A program made the position numbers and the translations under genes. A model generated the notes under the pieces. That model was not told where the DNA came from. It worked only from the letters and a program-made list of their open reading frames with translations, and made no database searches. Shown here in pieces: positions 32,551 through 41,843 of a DNA stretch of 59,257 bases. Position 1 is the stretch's first letter. The number at the start of each line of letters is the position of its first letter. Origin of the DNA: Actinomycetota bacterium (lineage in GTDB: Bacteria; Actinomycetota; Thermoleophilia; Solirubrobacterales; Solirubrobacteraceae); the NCBI GenBank assembly GCA_005884115.1, contig VAXW01000010.1:1-59257 (forward strand), given 5' to 3'.

Positions 32551-32687
32551 TCGCTCGACTCTACGCTCCTGCTCGACGCGCGGATCACAACGCCCGTGCC
32601 GCGCTGCTGCTATGCCGCGGCGGTGATCTGAACTCAAGCGCCGCGCGAACAGAAGCTCGAGAACCGACCTGGGGAGCTGAACTACGC

Positions 32688-33014
32688 ATGGGCCTCGACA
32701 ATCCACTTCACATCGCCTTCCTGCTGATCCTGCTGCTGCTGGTGTTCGGCGCCAAGCGCCTGCCCGAGATCGGACAGTCCCTCGGTAGTGGCCTGCGCGG
32801 GTTCAAGCGCTCGCTAAGCGGCGAGGATCAGCCCGCCGCGCTTGGCACGACGCCCGAGCAGCAGCCGGGGCTCGCCCCACAGACGCAGCCAGCGCTCGCC
32901 CCACAGACGCAGCCAGCGCTCGCCCCACAGACGCAGCCAGCGCTCGCCTCGCAGCCGCAGCGGGTGCTCGCCGATCGGCCCGACACGCCAGCTGGTTCCG
33001 CGCCGGCCGCCTAA
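32688..33014 (+). CDS. tatA: TatA/E-type Sec-independent translocase subunit
   Basis: This 108-aa protein has one N-terminal membrane helix (LHIAFLLILLLLVFGAKRLPEIGQSLG) with the FGAKRLPE hinge and amphipathic helix of TatA. The C-terminal tail contains three perfect LAPQTQPA repeats from a 24-bp minisatellite plus a degenerate fourth. It would oligomerise to form the twin-arginine pore. Its stop overlaps the convergent DUF2855 stop by four bases. Confidence 0.88.
   Translation: MGLDNPLHIAFLLILLLLVFGAKRLPEIGQSLGSGLRGFKRSLSGEDQPAALGTTPEQQPGLAPQTQPALAPQTQPALAPQTQPALASQPQRVLADRPDTPAGSAPAA
32871..32966. repeat. 24-bp minisatellite within tatA
   Basis: Three identical 24-bp units (32871-32894, 32895-32918, 32919-32942) and a diverged fourth encode LAPQTQPA. 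Confidence 0.93.
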
Positions 33015-34081
33015 TCGCGCAGCGAGATGACGTGCGCCTTCGTGGGGTCGATGCGGCCGTCGAGCAGCTCCAGATAGGCAGCCCTGAGCTCCTCTCCGCC
33101 GCGTGCGCGGATCAGCTCGAGCCAACCTTCTGTCCACTGCGCGAACGGTTCCCACGCTTCGGCGAGCCGCTGCTCGAGGCCGGCGCTGCCCCAGTCGGCC
33201 GTGCGCTTGACGACGCGGTCGGGCGCGAAGAAGAACTTCGGCCGCGGCCCGGGCAGCGACTCCGGGAGCTCGCCCATGCGGTCGTGGTGGGTCGCGCCCA
33301 CGACCGCCGAGTGGGTGAGGCTCGAGCCGAAGTGTCGGTGCACGCCCTCCCGTACCTGCGCGTCGCCTGCCATGTCCACGTACACCGCCGGCCCCGGCGG
33401 CAGCTCGCCGAGCTCCTCGTAGGAGAGCACGCTCGCATAGACGCCGAGACGCGCTCCAAACTCCTTGCTGCGCTCGGACGTGAGCCCGATGACCCGCGTG
33501 CCCTCGCGCTGTGAGAGCAGGAACGCGAGCCCGATCGCCGTCTTGCTGGAAGCGCTCGATAGAACGATCGCGGCGGAGTCCAGCAGGCCGGCGTCGTGAA
33601 GGAAGTCGTCGATCAGGTACGAGGTGAAGAACAGCGGCCGCAGCAGCATCTGAAGCTCCTCGGTCTGCCGTTCGTAGATGGGGTCGGCGTCGGTGCGGAA
33701 GTAGCGGTTGTAGGCGCCTGGCAGTTCTGCGCGACGAGCGCTCGCGTCAGTGAAGCCCCGCTCGTCGACGCGCGTGGGGGAGACGAGCAGGTAGCTCGCC
33801 GGCGGGAGGTAGCCGTAGATGCGCGTGCCCTGCGACAAGCCATCGGCGCGGCTCTGCCACACCTCGGCGAAGCCCCACACGGGCATCCGTCCCCAGCCCT
33901 CCTCGGCGGGGAAGAAGCTCCAGTAGGACATCGCCTCGCCGAACTTGGCGTAGGTGATGTTGTTGGAGGTCAGCCCGAACGTATCGACCGCGAGCAGCGC
34001 CTGGCCGTCGGCGAGCTCGGGCGCCTCCGCCTCGAGCACGCGGCAGCGATGGAGGTCGTCCTTTGCGATCTGGAAGTCCAT
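33011..34081 (-). CDS. DUF2855 family protein
   Basis: This 356-aa protein fits DUF2855: FGLTSNNITYAKFGEAMSYW, WGFAEV, a Rossmann-like VLSSASSKTAIGLAFLL and the terminal WLELIRARGG. Members look like distant relatives of medium-chain reductases and lack a proven function. The SASSKTA motif may bind nucleotide. Confidence 0.85.
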   Translation of the reverse strand: MDFQIAKDDLHRCRVLEAEAPELADGQALLAVDTFGLTSNNITYAKFGEAMSYWSFFPAEEGWGRMPVWGFAEVWQSRADGLSQGTRIYGYLPPASYLLVSPTRVDERGFTDASARRAELPGAYNRYFRTDADPIYERQTEELQMLLRPLFFTSYLIDDFLHDAGLLDSAAIVLSSASSKTAIGLAFLLSQREGTRVIGLTSERSKEFGARLGVYASVLSYEELGELPPGPAVYVDMAGDAQVREGVHRHFGSSLTHSAVVGATHHDRMGELPESLPGPRPKFFFAPDRVVKRTADWGSAGLEQRLAEAWEPFAQWTEGWLELIRARGGEELRAAYLELLDGRIDPTKAHVISLRD

Positions 34082-34126
34082 ACCTGCAGGCTACGCGAGC
34101 GCATCTGCACCTGGCGGCCGCCCGCG

Positions 34127-35461
34127 CTACGGCCGGTGGGGGATGCTCGTCCCCATCGCGCCCGCGCCAGGCGCGAGCGCAGGCCGCTCAAGGCGCTCGA
34201 GCATGCGCGTCTCGCGCGGCAACAGGCCCGCTGCGAGCGCTAGCAGCGCCAGCAACGAGCCCGCGATCAGCACCTCCACGCTGCCGAGCGCCTGCGCGAG
34301 CGGGCCCGCGAGCGCGTATCCGAGCGGCAGCAGGCCGATCGAGACCATCCAGTCATACGCGCTCACGCGAGACAGCTTGTCGGGCGGGATCCGCTCGGCG
34401 AGGGCGGTTTCCCACCAGACGTTGAAGAGCGCCACGCCGGCTCCCGCGAGCAGGATCGCCGGGACCACTGCCCCCAGCGTCACGCCGGCGCCGTACAGCA
34501 CGTCGGCTGCGGGCCAGACGAGGATCGCGAGCATCGCCGCGCGCATGGGATGGCGCGGACGCCAGCCCGATCCCAGCAGCGAGCCCGCGATCGTCCCCAC
34601 GCCGAACGCCGCCGACACGAGGCCATAGACGCCCACGCCGCCGTACTGCTCGCGAGCTATCGCGGGGCCGAGCACGTACCAAGTGGCCAGGCCGGTGAAG
34701 AGGGCCACGCAGAATGACGCCAGCGTGCCCCAGACCCAGGCGCGCGAGCGGACCTCTCGCGCGCCCTCGCGCAGCTCGCTCCACACGCCGGCCCATCCGC
34801 TCGGCCCGCGCTCCGGCGCCTCACCGGGTTCGCGCACCAGCGCCTCGTCGGGCGCGCGCGCCAGAGCGCGCCGGCGCGGCCGCACGCGCCACAGGAAGGC
34901 CGCGCTGAGCAGGAAGGTGGCGGCGTCGAGCGCGAATGCCCAACCGGCGCCCAGGCCGAGCACGAGCGCGGTCGCAAGCGCCGGACCGGCGAACTCTGCG
35001 ACGTTCTCCGAGAGGCCCGTCAGCGCGCTCGCCCGCTGGATCTCGGGCTCGGGCACGGTCTGCGGGAGCAGGCCGGTGGCGGCGGGCCGGAAGAAGGCCT
35101 CGGCGGAACCGAAGACGGCCTCGATCGCCACCAGGTGCCAGATGCGCGCGACGCCTGCAAACACGAGCGCGGCCAGCAGCGCATGCAGCGTGAAGCGCAC
35201 GAGGTCGGTCGCGACCATCACGCGGTGGCGCGGGAGACGGTCCGCCCACACTCCGCCGATCAAGAGAAACGCCGCCAGCGGAAGACTCTGCGCGGCGAGC
35301 ACGATCCCTAGGTCGGTGGGGTGGCCGGTGCGCTGGATCACGTACAGCGACAGCGCCACCAGCGCTACGAAGTCGCCCACGACGCTGAACGACTGGGCGA
35401 GCCACAGGTAGCGGAAGTCGCGGTGCGCGAGCACCCGCACGATGTGCGCGAGACTCCCCAC
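34127..35461 (-). CDS. MFS transporter
   Basis: This 444-aa protein has about twelve hydrophobic segments and the MFS_3/enterobactin-exporter-like start FRYLWLAQSFSVVGDFVALVALSLYV, followed by GGVWADRLPRHRVM (loop 2-3 motif). A charged cytoplasmic loop with many Arg/Glu (residues 195-235) separates the halves. It is a probable drug or metabolite exporter. Confidence 0.87.
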   Translation of the reverse strand: MGSLAHIVRVLAHRDFRYLWLAQSFSVVGDFVALVALSLYVIQRTGHPTDLGIVLAAQSLPLAAFLLIGGVWADRLPRHRVMVATDLVRFTLHALLAALVFAGVARIWHLVAIEAVFGSAEAFFRPAATGLLPQTVPEPEIQRASALTGLSENVAEFAGPALATALVLGLGAGWAFALDAATFLLSAAFLWRVRPRRRALARAPDEALVREPGEAPERGPSGWAGVWSELREGAREVRSRAWVWGTLASFCVALFTGLATWYVLGPAIAREQYGGVGVYGLVSAAFGVGTIAGSLLGSGWRPRHPMRAAMLAILVWPAADVLYGAGVTLGAVVPAILLAGAGVALFNVWWETALAERIPPDKLSRVSAYDWMVSIGLLPLGYALAGPLAQALGSVEVLIAGSLLALLALAAGLLPRETRMLERLERPALAPGAGAMGTSIPHRP

Positions 35462-35535
35462 AGTCAGGACCTGCGATCGTGCTCAGCGGCGGGCGTCGAG
35501 AGCCGCCCGCCGCCGCACGGAGCGCCGCGCGGCGC

Positions 35536-36018
35536 TCACCGAAGCGGCCACGGGTTGGCCGCCGGGCGCCAGGGCTCTTGGCGCCAGTCCGCGTACGCCT
35601 CCGCGACCACGTCGGTCTCGCTCGTCACCGACGCGTCGTACCTGGCGGCGACGTCGCTGACCGGGTAGTGCGCCTCGTCCTTGCGCCTCGATCCGATCAT
35701 CAGCACGGCGCTCGGACCCTCGCCCGCGCCCACGAAGATGTGCTCGGCGCCCGCGGGACAGTGGACGAAGTCCCACTGCCGCAGCCTGCGCTCCTCTCCT
35801 TCGAGGATCAGGATGCACTCTCCGTGCAGCACCAGGAAGTCCTCCTGCACGGGCTCCCAGTGGTAGCGGCCGTTTGGCTTTCCGGGCTCGAACACCTGGA
35901 TGTTGACGCCCGTGTCCGGCCACGGCGAGTCGTCGGGCTCGAAGTCGATGATGGTCGCGCGCCGGGAGTGGCTGCGAGCGGGCGCATCAGCGACGTTGAT
36001 GACAAACGCCTGGTCCAT
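35536..36018 (-). CDS. Cupin-domain protein
   Basis: This 160-aa cupin has motif 1-like GRYHWEPVQEDFLVLHGE and motif 2-like DFVHCPAGAEHIFVGAG. The His/Glu metal ligands appear partly present. ATG at 36018 (MDQAFVINV) is the sensible start. It may be a small-molecule isomerase or oxygenase. Confidence 0.82.
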   Translation of the reverse strand: MDQAFVINVADAPARSHSRRATIIDFEPDDSPWPDTGVNIQVFEPGKPNGRYHWEPVQEDFLVLHGECILILEGEERRLRQWDFVHCPAGAEHIFVGAGEGPSAVLMIGSRRKDEAHYPVSDVAARYDASVTSETDVVAEAYADWRQEPWRPAANPWPLR

Positions 36019-36063
36019 TGCCGAAACATACTCATCGCGCCGCGCAAGCGGCCGCGGGGCGCC

Positions 36064-36121
36064 CGCCCAGCCCCCGCCGTGCCGCCCAGCCCCCGCCGTG
36101 CCGCCCAGCCCCCCGTCGTGC
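36064..36121. repeat. 19-bp minisatellite
   Basis: Three copies of CGCCCAGCCCCCGCCGTGC (the third with small changes) fill the gap between the cupin and SDR genes. Confidence 0.85.
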
Positions 36122-36202
36122 CGCAGAGCCCCGATGTGCCCAGGCGCCGGCCAGTGTGCGCACGCGCGCTGGCCAGGCGCGCAACACATGGTTAGGACGC
36201 GT

Positions 36203-36979
36203 CTAGCCGCAGCCGGTTATGCCGCCGTCGAGCGGGATGATCGTGCCGGTCAGGTAGGAGCCCGCGCGGGATGCGAGCATCAGCGTCAGGCCGACGACGT
36301 CATCGGGCCGGCCGATGCGCCCCAGCGGCACCATTTGCTCGACCTGGTTGCGGCTCTGCGGCTCGTCGAGCATGAACGCCGTCATCCTGCTCTGAAACGG
36401 GCCGGGCGCGATCGCGTTGACGGTGATGTGCTCGCCTGCGAGGCGCTTGGCGAGATGGCGCGTGAGCATGTGCACGGCGGCCTTGCTGGCACTGTAGCTG
36501 TAGTTCTCCATCACGGGCGCGCGCAGGCCGTCGATCGAGCCGATGTTGATCACCCTGGCGGGATCGTCGGCTGTGGCGGCGCTGCGCAGTGCGGGCAGCA
36601 GCGCGATTGTCAAGTGGAAGACGCCCTCGACGTTCGTGTGCAGCACGCGGTCCCAGCCGCTTGCGGGGAACTCATCGAGCGGAGCGCCCCACGTTGCGCC
36701 AGCGTTGTTGACGAGGATGTCGAGCGTCGGGAAGCGCTCCTGCACGGAGGCCGCGAGCGCGGTTGCTCCCTCGGGCGATGAGAGGTCGCTGGTGATCGCG
36801 TGGCACTCGCCGTGCGCGCCCAGCTGCTGCGCGCTCGCTTCAAGCTCGGGCGTCTTGCGCGAGGCGATGATCACGCGTGCGCCAGCCTGCACGAGGCCGC
36901 GGGCGATCATCTCGCCGATCCCGCGCGAGCCGCCAGTGACGAGCGCGGCCTTGCCTTTGATGTCGAACAGCTCGCTCAT
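36203..36979 (-). CDS. Short-chain dehydrogenase/reductase
   Basis: This 258-aa SDR has TGGSRGIGEM, NNAG, catalytic Ser in NIGSIDG and YSASK. It matches the glucose/ribitol-type SDR branch. Its start overlaps the upstream hydratase stop by one base (TGATG), so they are one operon and probably act on the same CoA or ketone chain. Confidence 0.88.
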   Translation of the reverse strand: MSELFDIKGKAALVTGGSRGIGEMIARGLVQAGARVIIASRKTPELEASAQQLGAHGECHAITSDLSSPEGATALAASVQERFPTLDILVNNAGATWGAPLDEFPASGWDRVLHTNVEGVFHLTIALLPALRSAATADDPARVINIGSIDGLRAPVMENYSYSASKAAVHMLTRHLAKRLAGEHITVNAIAPGPFQSRMTAFMLDEPQSRNQVEQMVPLGRIGRPDDVVGLTLMLASRAGSYLTGTIIPLDGGITGCG

Positions 36980-37782
36980 CAGTCGGCGAACTCGGCGTCC
37001 CGCTTCTGCAGGAAGGCCTCAATCGCCTCGGGCACAGCGCGACCGAACGTGCTCATGATCTGCTGGCGGTCCTCGTACTCGACGGCTGCCTGCTCGGAGG
37101 GGATCTCGAGCGCAGTCCATGCGCCACGCTTCGTGAGCCGCACTCCCCAGGGCGTCAGCGACGCGATCTGCACGGCTGCCTCCAGCGCGCGCTCGGCCAG
37201 ACGCCCCTCTGCTGCGACGTCGGCGACGAGCCCCATCTGCAGCGCCTCCTCGGCGCCGACGCGCCGCCCTGTGAGCATCAGCTCGTGCGAGCGCGACGCA
37301 CCGATCAGGCGCGGCAAGAGCCAGCTCGTGGCCATGTCGCAGTTGGAGACGCCGATGTTGATGAACGCTGCGCGAAAGACAGCCTCGGGCGCGGCGTAGC
37401 GGATGTCGCAGCCCAGCGCGAGCGCCAGGCCGAATCCGGCGGCAGGCCCGTTGACTGCCGCGATCACCGGCTGGGGCAGAGCGCGCAGCGCGAGGATCAG
37501 CGTCGACATGTGCTGCTGGTTGGCGAGCCTGTCGCGCGGCTCGTCTGAGCCGTCGTTCTCCGGAGCGGCGCCGTAGCCGTGCAGGTCGAGGCCCGCGCAG
37601 AAGCCGCGGCCCGCGCCCGTGAGTATCGCCGCGCGGCACGAGCGCTCGCGGGCGAGCGCGGAGAGCTCGTCGTGCAGCGCCTGGCACAGCTCGGCTGTCA
37701 TCGCGTTCAGCTGCTCGGGCCGGTTGAGCGTCAGCCGGCGTACGTGCTTCGCCGGTTCATCTACGAGCAGCACGCTTGACAT
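36979..37782 (-). CDS. Enoyl-CoA hydratase
   Basis: This 267-aa crotonase has TGAGRGFCAGLDLHG, AVNGPAAGFGLALALGCDIRYA and FINIGVSNCDMATSWLLPRLIG. It is a host beta-oxidation-type enzyme in an operon with the SDR; the thioesterase gene lies about 80 bp upstream on the same strand. Confidence 0.9.
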   Translation of the reverse strand: MSSVLLVDEPAKHVRRLTLNRPEQLNAMTAELCQALHDELSALARERSCRAAILTGAGRGFCAGLDLHGYGAAPENDGSDEPRDRLANQQHMSTLILALRALPQPVIAAVNGPAAGFGLALALGCDIRYAAPEAVFRAAFINIGVSNCDMATSWLLPRLIGASRSHELMLTGRRVGAEEALQMGLVADVAAEGRLAERALEAAVQIASLTPWGVRLTKRGAWTALEIPSEQAAVEYEDRQQIMSTFGRAVPEAIEAFLQKRDAEFAD

Positions 37783-37864
37783 GCGCGCGGAATCCTATGC
37801 GCTCGCCCGCGCCCGCGCGCTCGCCTGAGTCCGCGCCGGCGAACGGCGTCTCCGAGCCCGCGGC

Positions 37865-38278
37865 TCAGCTGCGCGGGTAGTGGAAGGCCTGGGTCTGGGT
37901 GACCTTGGCCGCGAGCGAGCCGTCGTCTGTCTCGAGCGCGCTCTCGATCACGACGATCGTGCGGCCCTTGTGCAGCGGACGCGTGCTCGTCGTGATTGCG
38001 CCCTCGCGCACCGCGCGCAGGAAGTTGGTCTTGGACTCGATCGTCGACGTGCCCTGCGCTCCGTCGGGCAGGTTCAAGAACGCGCACACCCCTCCGCAGG
38101 TGTCGGCGAGCGCCATCAGCGCCCCGCCATGAATGACGCCGCCGGCGGTGCAGCGCTCTGGCGCCCACTCCATCCTGGCGCGCACGAGCTCGGCGTCTGC
38201 CTGCAGCAGCTCGACGCCGATGAGCGCCGCAAAGGGCAGCAGGTCGCGAAGCGCTGCTAGGTCGGCGGTCTCGTTCAC
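37865..38278 (-). CDS. PaaI-type thioesterase
   Basis: This 137-aa hotdog protein has CTAGGVIHGGALMALADTCGGVCA and KTNFLRAVREG, the PaaI/YigI thioesterase pattern. GTG at 38278 follows a GGAG site and gives the family length; a longer frame upstream is not supported. Confidence 0.87.
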   Translation of the reverse strand: MNETADLAALRDLLPFAALIGVELLQADAELVRARMEWAPERCTAGGVIHGGALMALADTCGGVCAFLNLPDGAQGTSTIESKTNFLRAVREGAITTSTRPLHKGRTIVVIESALETDDGSLAAKVTQTQAFHYPRS

Positions 38279-38350
38279 GCGGTCTCCATCTCTCGCCTTA
38301 CAGCGCCGCTGATCATATGAGCTCCCGCCCGCAGCGCGGGACGCGCGTGT

Positions 38351-39223
38351 GTGAGACTGCCGCGCGTGCAGCGCAGCGGGCTGAGGCTGGCCGCCGTCGG
38401 CCACGTCGAGTGGGTGCGCTTCGCGCGCGTTGCGCACGTCCCGCGGCCCGGCGAGGTGGTCCACGCGCTCGAGCCCTTCCACGAGCCGGCCGGTGGCGGA
38501 GCGGTCGCTGCGGTCCAGCTCGCTCGCCTGGCAGGAAGCGCGACGCTGCTCACTGCCCTTGGAGAGGATGGGCTCGCCAGCCGATCTGTCGATCGGCTCC
38601 GCGAGCTTGGTGTGTCGGTCTGTTGCGCACCGCGCGCCGAGCGCACGCGCATGGCGGTGTCGCTGTTCGAAGCATCAGGCGAGCGCACGATTACGACGTT
38701 CGGCCCGCGTCTTGAACCAAGCGCGGCCGACGCCGAGCTGCCGTGGGGCGAGCTGGGCGCGATGCACGGGATCTACTTCACGGCCGGCGATCTCGAGGGG
38801 CTGCGCCTGGCGCGCGCCGCTCGCGTGCTCGTTGCAAGCCCCCGCGCACGCGCCGCGCTGGGGCATGGCGTGAGGCTCGATGCGCTCGTGCTGAGCGGCG
38901 AGGACGAAGGTGAGCTGCGTGTCGCCGAGCAGGTGGGCGATGAGGCGCAGCTGGTGGTGTGGACCGACGGCCAGCGCGGAGGGCGCTTTCGCGCGAGCGA
39001 CGGGAGCATCGGCAGCTACCCGGCTGCGGCGAGGCCGGCTGCGGCAGTCGACTCCTACGGCTGCGGTGATGCCTTCGCGGCAGGCCTGACGTACGCGTTG
39101 AGCGCAGGCATGGAGCTCGAGCAGGCGCTTTCGCTCGCGGCCCGCTGCGGCGCCGTGTGCGCCACTGGCCGCGGGCCCTACGAGCGCCAGCTCAGCGCCG
39201 CCGACCTGGCGCAGGCTCGATAG
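38351..39223 (+). CDS. PfkB-family carbohydrate kinase
   Basis: This 290-aa kinase has AGGGAVAAVQLARLAG near the N-terminus and SYGCGDAFAAGL as the second PfkB signature; the usual GAGD is GCGD here, keeping the catalytic Asp. The N-terminal sugar lid is short. The last eleven residues (YERQLSAADLA) are repeated downstream at 39249-39285. Confidence 0.85.
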   Translation: MRLPRVQRSGLRLAAVGHVEWVRFARVAHVPRPGEVVHALEPFHEPAGGGAVAAVQLARLAGSATLLTALGEDGLASRSVDRLRELGVSVCCAPRAERTRMAVSLFEASGERTITTFGPRLEPSAADAELPWGELGAMHGIYFTAGDLEGLRLARAARVLVASPRARAALGHGVRLDALVLSGEDEGELRVAEQVGDEAQLVVWTDGQRGGRFRASDGSIGSYPAAARPAAAVDSYGCGDAFAAGLTYALSAGMELEQALSLAARCGAVCATGRGPYERQLSAADLAQAR

Positions 39224-39248
39224 CGCAGCCAGCATGAGAGCGCGACGC

Positions 39249-39285
39249 TACGAGCGCCAGCTCAGCGCGGCGGATCTGGCGCGGC
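39249..39285 (+). repeat. Duplicated 3' end of the kinase gene
   Basis: These 37 bases match 39178-39214 with three changes, all at third codon positions, and encode the same YERQLSAADLA. It appears to be the relic of a paralogue's C-terminus rather than a fresh slippage copy. Confidence 0.8.
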
Positions 39286-39287
39286 GC

Positions 39288-41843
39288 TCATATCGCGGGC
39301 AGTTCCTGCACGAGCGAGAGGACCGGCGCCATCAGGTCCCCGTGCTCGGCCACGCGGGCGAGCACCTCGTGCGGCTCGAAGGAGAGCCCCGAGCCGTCGC
39401 CACGCTCATGCGCCGCGCGCACCTCCTCCCACTGAAGCGGCGTCGACACTGTGGGCCGCGCGGCGGCGCGCAGCGAATAGGCGCAGATAGTCGTCTTGCG
39501 CTCGTCGTTCTGGCTCCAGTCGATGAACACGCGGCCCGTCCGCTTCGCCTTGGTCATGCGCGAGACGACCAGCTCGGGCTCGGCCCGCTCGAGCAGCTGC
39601 GCGACTGCGCGGGCGAACGTCTTCGTGTGCTCGTAGCCGACATCCGCGCGGTTGAGCGGCAGATAGACCTGAAGGCCCTTCGACCCTGAGGTCTTGGCGA
39701 AGCTCTGCAGGCCGAGGTTCCCGAAGGTGCCCTGCAGCGCAAGCGCGATGCGGCAGCACTCGAGGATGCTCGCCGGCGCTCCCGGGTCGAGGTCGAACAC
39801 CAGCGCCGTCGGCTGCGCGATAGCGCTCGCGCGCGCCATCGGCACGTGCAGTTCAAGCGCCGCCAGGTTCGCAAGCCACACGAGCGTGGGCAGGTCGTCG
39901 CCGAGCACATAGTCGAGCTGCTCGCGCCGGCCGATGCGCGCCGTTCGCACCCACTGCGGCCTGTGGGCGGGCGCCTGCTTCTGAAAGAACGACTTCCCCT
40001 CGACACCGTCGGGCCAGCGCGTGACCGTCAGCGGCCTGTCCTTGAGGTGCGCGACCATCACCGCCGCGACAGCGGCGTAATAGCTGACTACATCGCCCTT
40101 CGTGAAGCCGCTCTGCGGGTACAGGACCTTCGAGAGGTTGGACAGCGTCAGCTCGCGCCCGTCGACCTCGACGAGCGTGCGCTCGGGGCTCTGGCGGCGG
40201 ACGATGAACCCCGGGCGCTCGCTCGGCGCCGGTTCGGGGCCGTCCTCGGCGGGTGCGTCCTCGCGCACGACCTCGCGCGGCGACTTGTCCTCGCGCAGAC
40301 CCTTGTAGACGGGATGGCGCAGGTTCCCCGAGCGCGTCCACTCGGTGAACTCGACCTCCGCCACGAGCTCCGGCTCGCAGAAGCGCGAGCCGCGCGGCGG
40401 CGCCGTCTCCCCCGGCGCGAAGGGCGAACTGTCGCGCGCGCGCCCTGCCAGCTCGCGCGCCAGGCGGTCGAGCTCTGCCTCGCTGAAGCCGCTGCCCACC
40501 CGTCCGCAGTAGCGCAGCGCGCCGTCGGGCTCATACACGCCCATCAACAGCGCGCCCACGCGCTCGCTGCGGCGCCCACTCCCCTGGGTCCAGCCGCCGA
40601 TGACGACCTCCTGGCTTCTGTGGTTCTTGACCTTCACCCAGGCGCTCGTGCGCTGCCCCGGCTGGTAGGTCGAGTCCAGCCGCTTGGCCACGATCCCCTC
40701 GAGGCCCTGCTCGGCGCTCGCCTCGAGCACCGCGTGCCCGTCGCCGGTGATGTACGCGGGCACCTGCAGGCCGCGGGCGGCCAGCTCCAGCGCTTCGAGG
40801 CGCTCGCGGCGCTCGCGGTAGGCCAGCTCCATGAGCGAATGGCCGTCGAGCCACAGCAGGTCGAAGATCAGGTAGGTCGCCGCCGCTCTCGACTCCAGGC
40901 GTTTGGCCTGCGCCGGCGTGCCCGCCTTTGCGCGGCGCTGGAGCGCTTGGAAGTCAGGACGGCCATCCGCGCCGAACACCACGAGCTCGCCGTCGAGGAT
41001 GGCGCTGTGCGAGGAGAGCGCCGTCTTCAGAGCGCCCAGCTCGGGGTACTGCGCGGTGACGTCGAGCAGGTTGCGGCTCTGCACGCGCAGCCGCCCAGGC
41101 TCGCAGTAGGCGATCGCGCGCACGCCGTCCCACTTGATCTCATACGCCCAGCCCTCGTTCTCGCGCGGGACCTCGCCGCTGCGCGCGAGCATCGGCGCGA
41201 TCTGGTCGGGCATCGGCTCCCGGCCCGGATCTTCTGGGGGGTCCATGCGGTGGACCATCCAGTCGCCCGTCCCTCCACGCCCGCGGCCCGCCGCTTCGCC
41301 GATCGACCGCGGGCCGATCGCGAACAGCGCGTAGCGCGCGTCGAGGCGCTCGCCGTGCAGCGCCACCTCGACCTTGCGCGGCTCCCACTTCAAGCACTCG
41401 TACGTGCCTCGGTCCCAGACCGAGATCTTCCCGGCCCCATACTGTCCCTTGGGGATCTCGCCCTCGAACTCCAGGTACTCGAGCGGGTGGTCCTCGGTGG
41501 CTGCGGCGAAGCGGTTGTCGTTGGGCGTCTCTGGCAGGCCGTTGGGGATCGCCCAGCACGCGAGCACGCCGTCGCGCTCCAGGCGCAGATCCCAGTGCAG
41601 GCGGCGCGCGTGGTGCTCGTGGATCACGTAGCGGCTGGCGCCCTTCGGGCTCGCCGCCGGCGCTCGCGTGCCGCTGCCCGCCGGCGCTCGCGTGCCGCTG
41701 CCCGCCGGCTCTCGCGTGCGCTCGCCCGCCGGCTCTCGCGTGCGCTCGCCCGCCGGCTCTCGCGTGCGCTCGAAGTCGCGTTTTGCGCGGTAGCGCTTCA
41801 GGGGCGCCGCCGACCCCTCGCCGGGCGAGGAGGGCTTCGGCAC
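39288..41843 (-). CDS. ligD: Multifunctional ATP-dependent DNA ligase D
   Basis: This 851-aa NHEJ enzyme has domains in the order phosphoesterase (YVIHEHHARRLHWDLRLE), ligase (nucleotidyl Lys in YEIKWDGVRAI) and primase-polymerase (FDLDPG metal site near the C-terminus). This is the Pseudomonas order rather than the mycobacterial Pol-PE-Lig order. The N-terminal 65 residues are a linker with five tandem RTREPAGE/GTRAPAGS units from a 24-bp minisatellite. GTG start overlaps the Ku stop by one base. Confidence 0.93.
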   Translation of the reverse strand: MPKPSSPGEGSAAPLKRYRAKRDFERTREPAGERTREPAGERTREPAGSGTRAPAGSGTRAPAASPKGASRYVIHEHHARRLHWDLRLERDGVLACWAIPNGLPETPNDNRFAAATEDHPLEYLEFEGEIPKGQYGAGKISVWDRGTYECLKWEPRKVEVALHGERLDARYALFAIGPRSIGEAAGRGRGGTGDWMVHRMDPPEDPGREPMPDQIAPMLARSGEVPRENEGWAYEIKWDGVRAIAYCEPGRLRVQSRNLLDVTAQYPELGALKTALSSHSAILDGELVVFGADGRPDFQALQRRAKAGTPAQAKRLESRAAATYLIFDLLWLDGHSLMELAYRERRERLEALELAARGLQVPAYITGDGHAVLEASAEQGLEGIVAKRLDSTYQPGQRTSAWVKVKNHRSQEVVIGGWTQGSGRRSERVGALLMGVYEPDGALRYCGRVGSGFSEAELDRLARELAGRARDSSPFAPGETAPPRGSRFCEPELVAEVEFTEWTRSGNLRHPVYKGLREDKSPREVVREDAPAEDGPEPAPSERPGFIVRRQSPERTLVEVDGRELTLSNLSKVLYPQSGFTKGDVVSYYAAVAAVMVAHLKDRPLTVTRWPDGVEGKSFFQKQAPAHRPQWVRTARIGRREQLDYVLGDDLPTLVWLANLAALELHVPMARASAIAQPTALVFDLDPGAPASILECCRIALALQGTFGNLGLQSFAKTSGSKGLQVYLPLNRADVGYEHTKTFARAVAQLLERAEPELVVSRMTKAKRTGRVFIDWSQNDERKTTICAYSLRAAARPTVSTPLQWEEVRAAHERGDGSGLSFEPHEVLARVAEHGDLMAPVLSLVQELPAI
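41652..41771. repeat. 24-bp minisatellite within ligD
   Basis: Five 24-bp units (41652-41675, 41676-41699, 41700-41723, 41724-41747, 41748-41771) encode the N-terminal repeat linker of LigD. They fall into two sequence subtypes, GCTCGCGTGCCGCT and TCTCGCGTGCGCTC. Confidence 0.9.
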
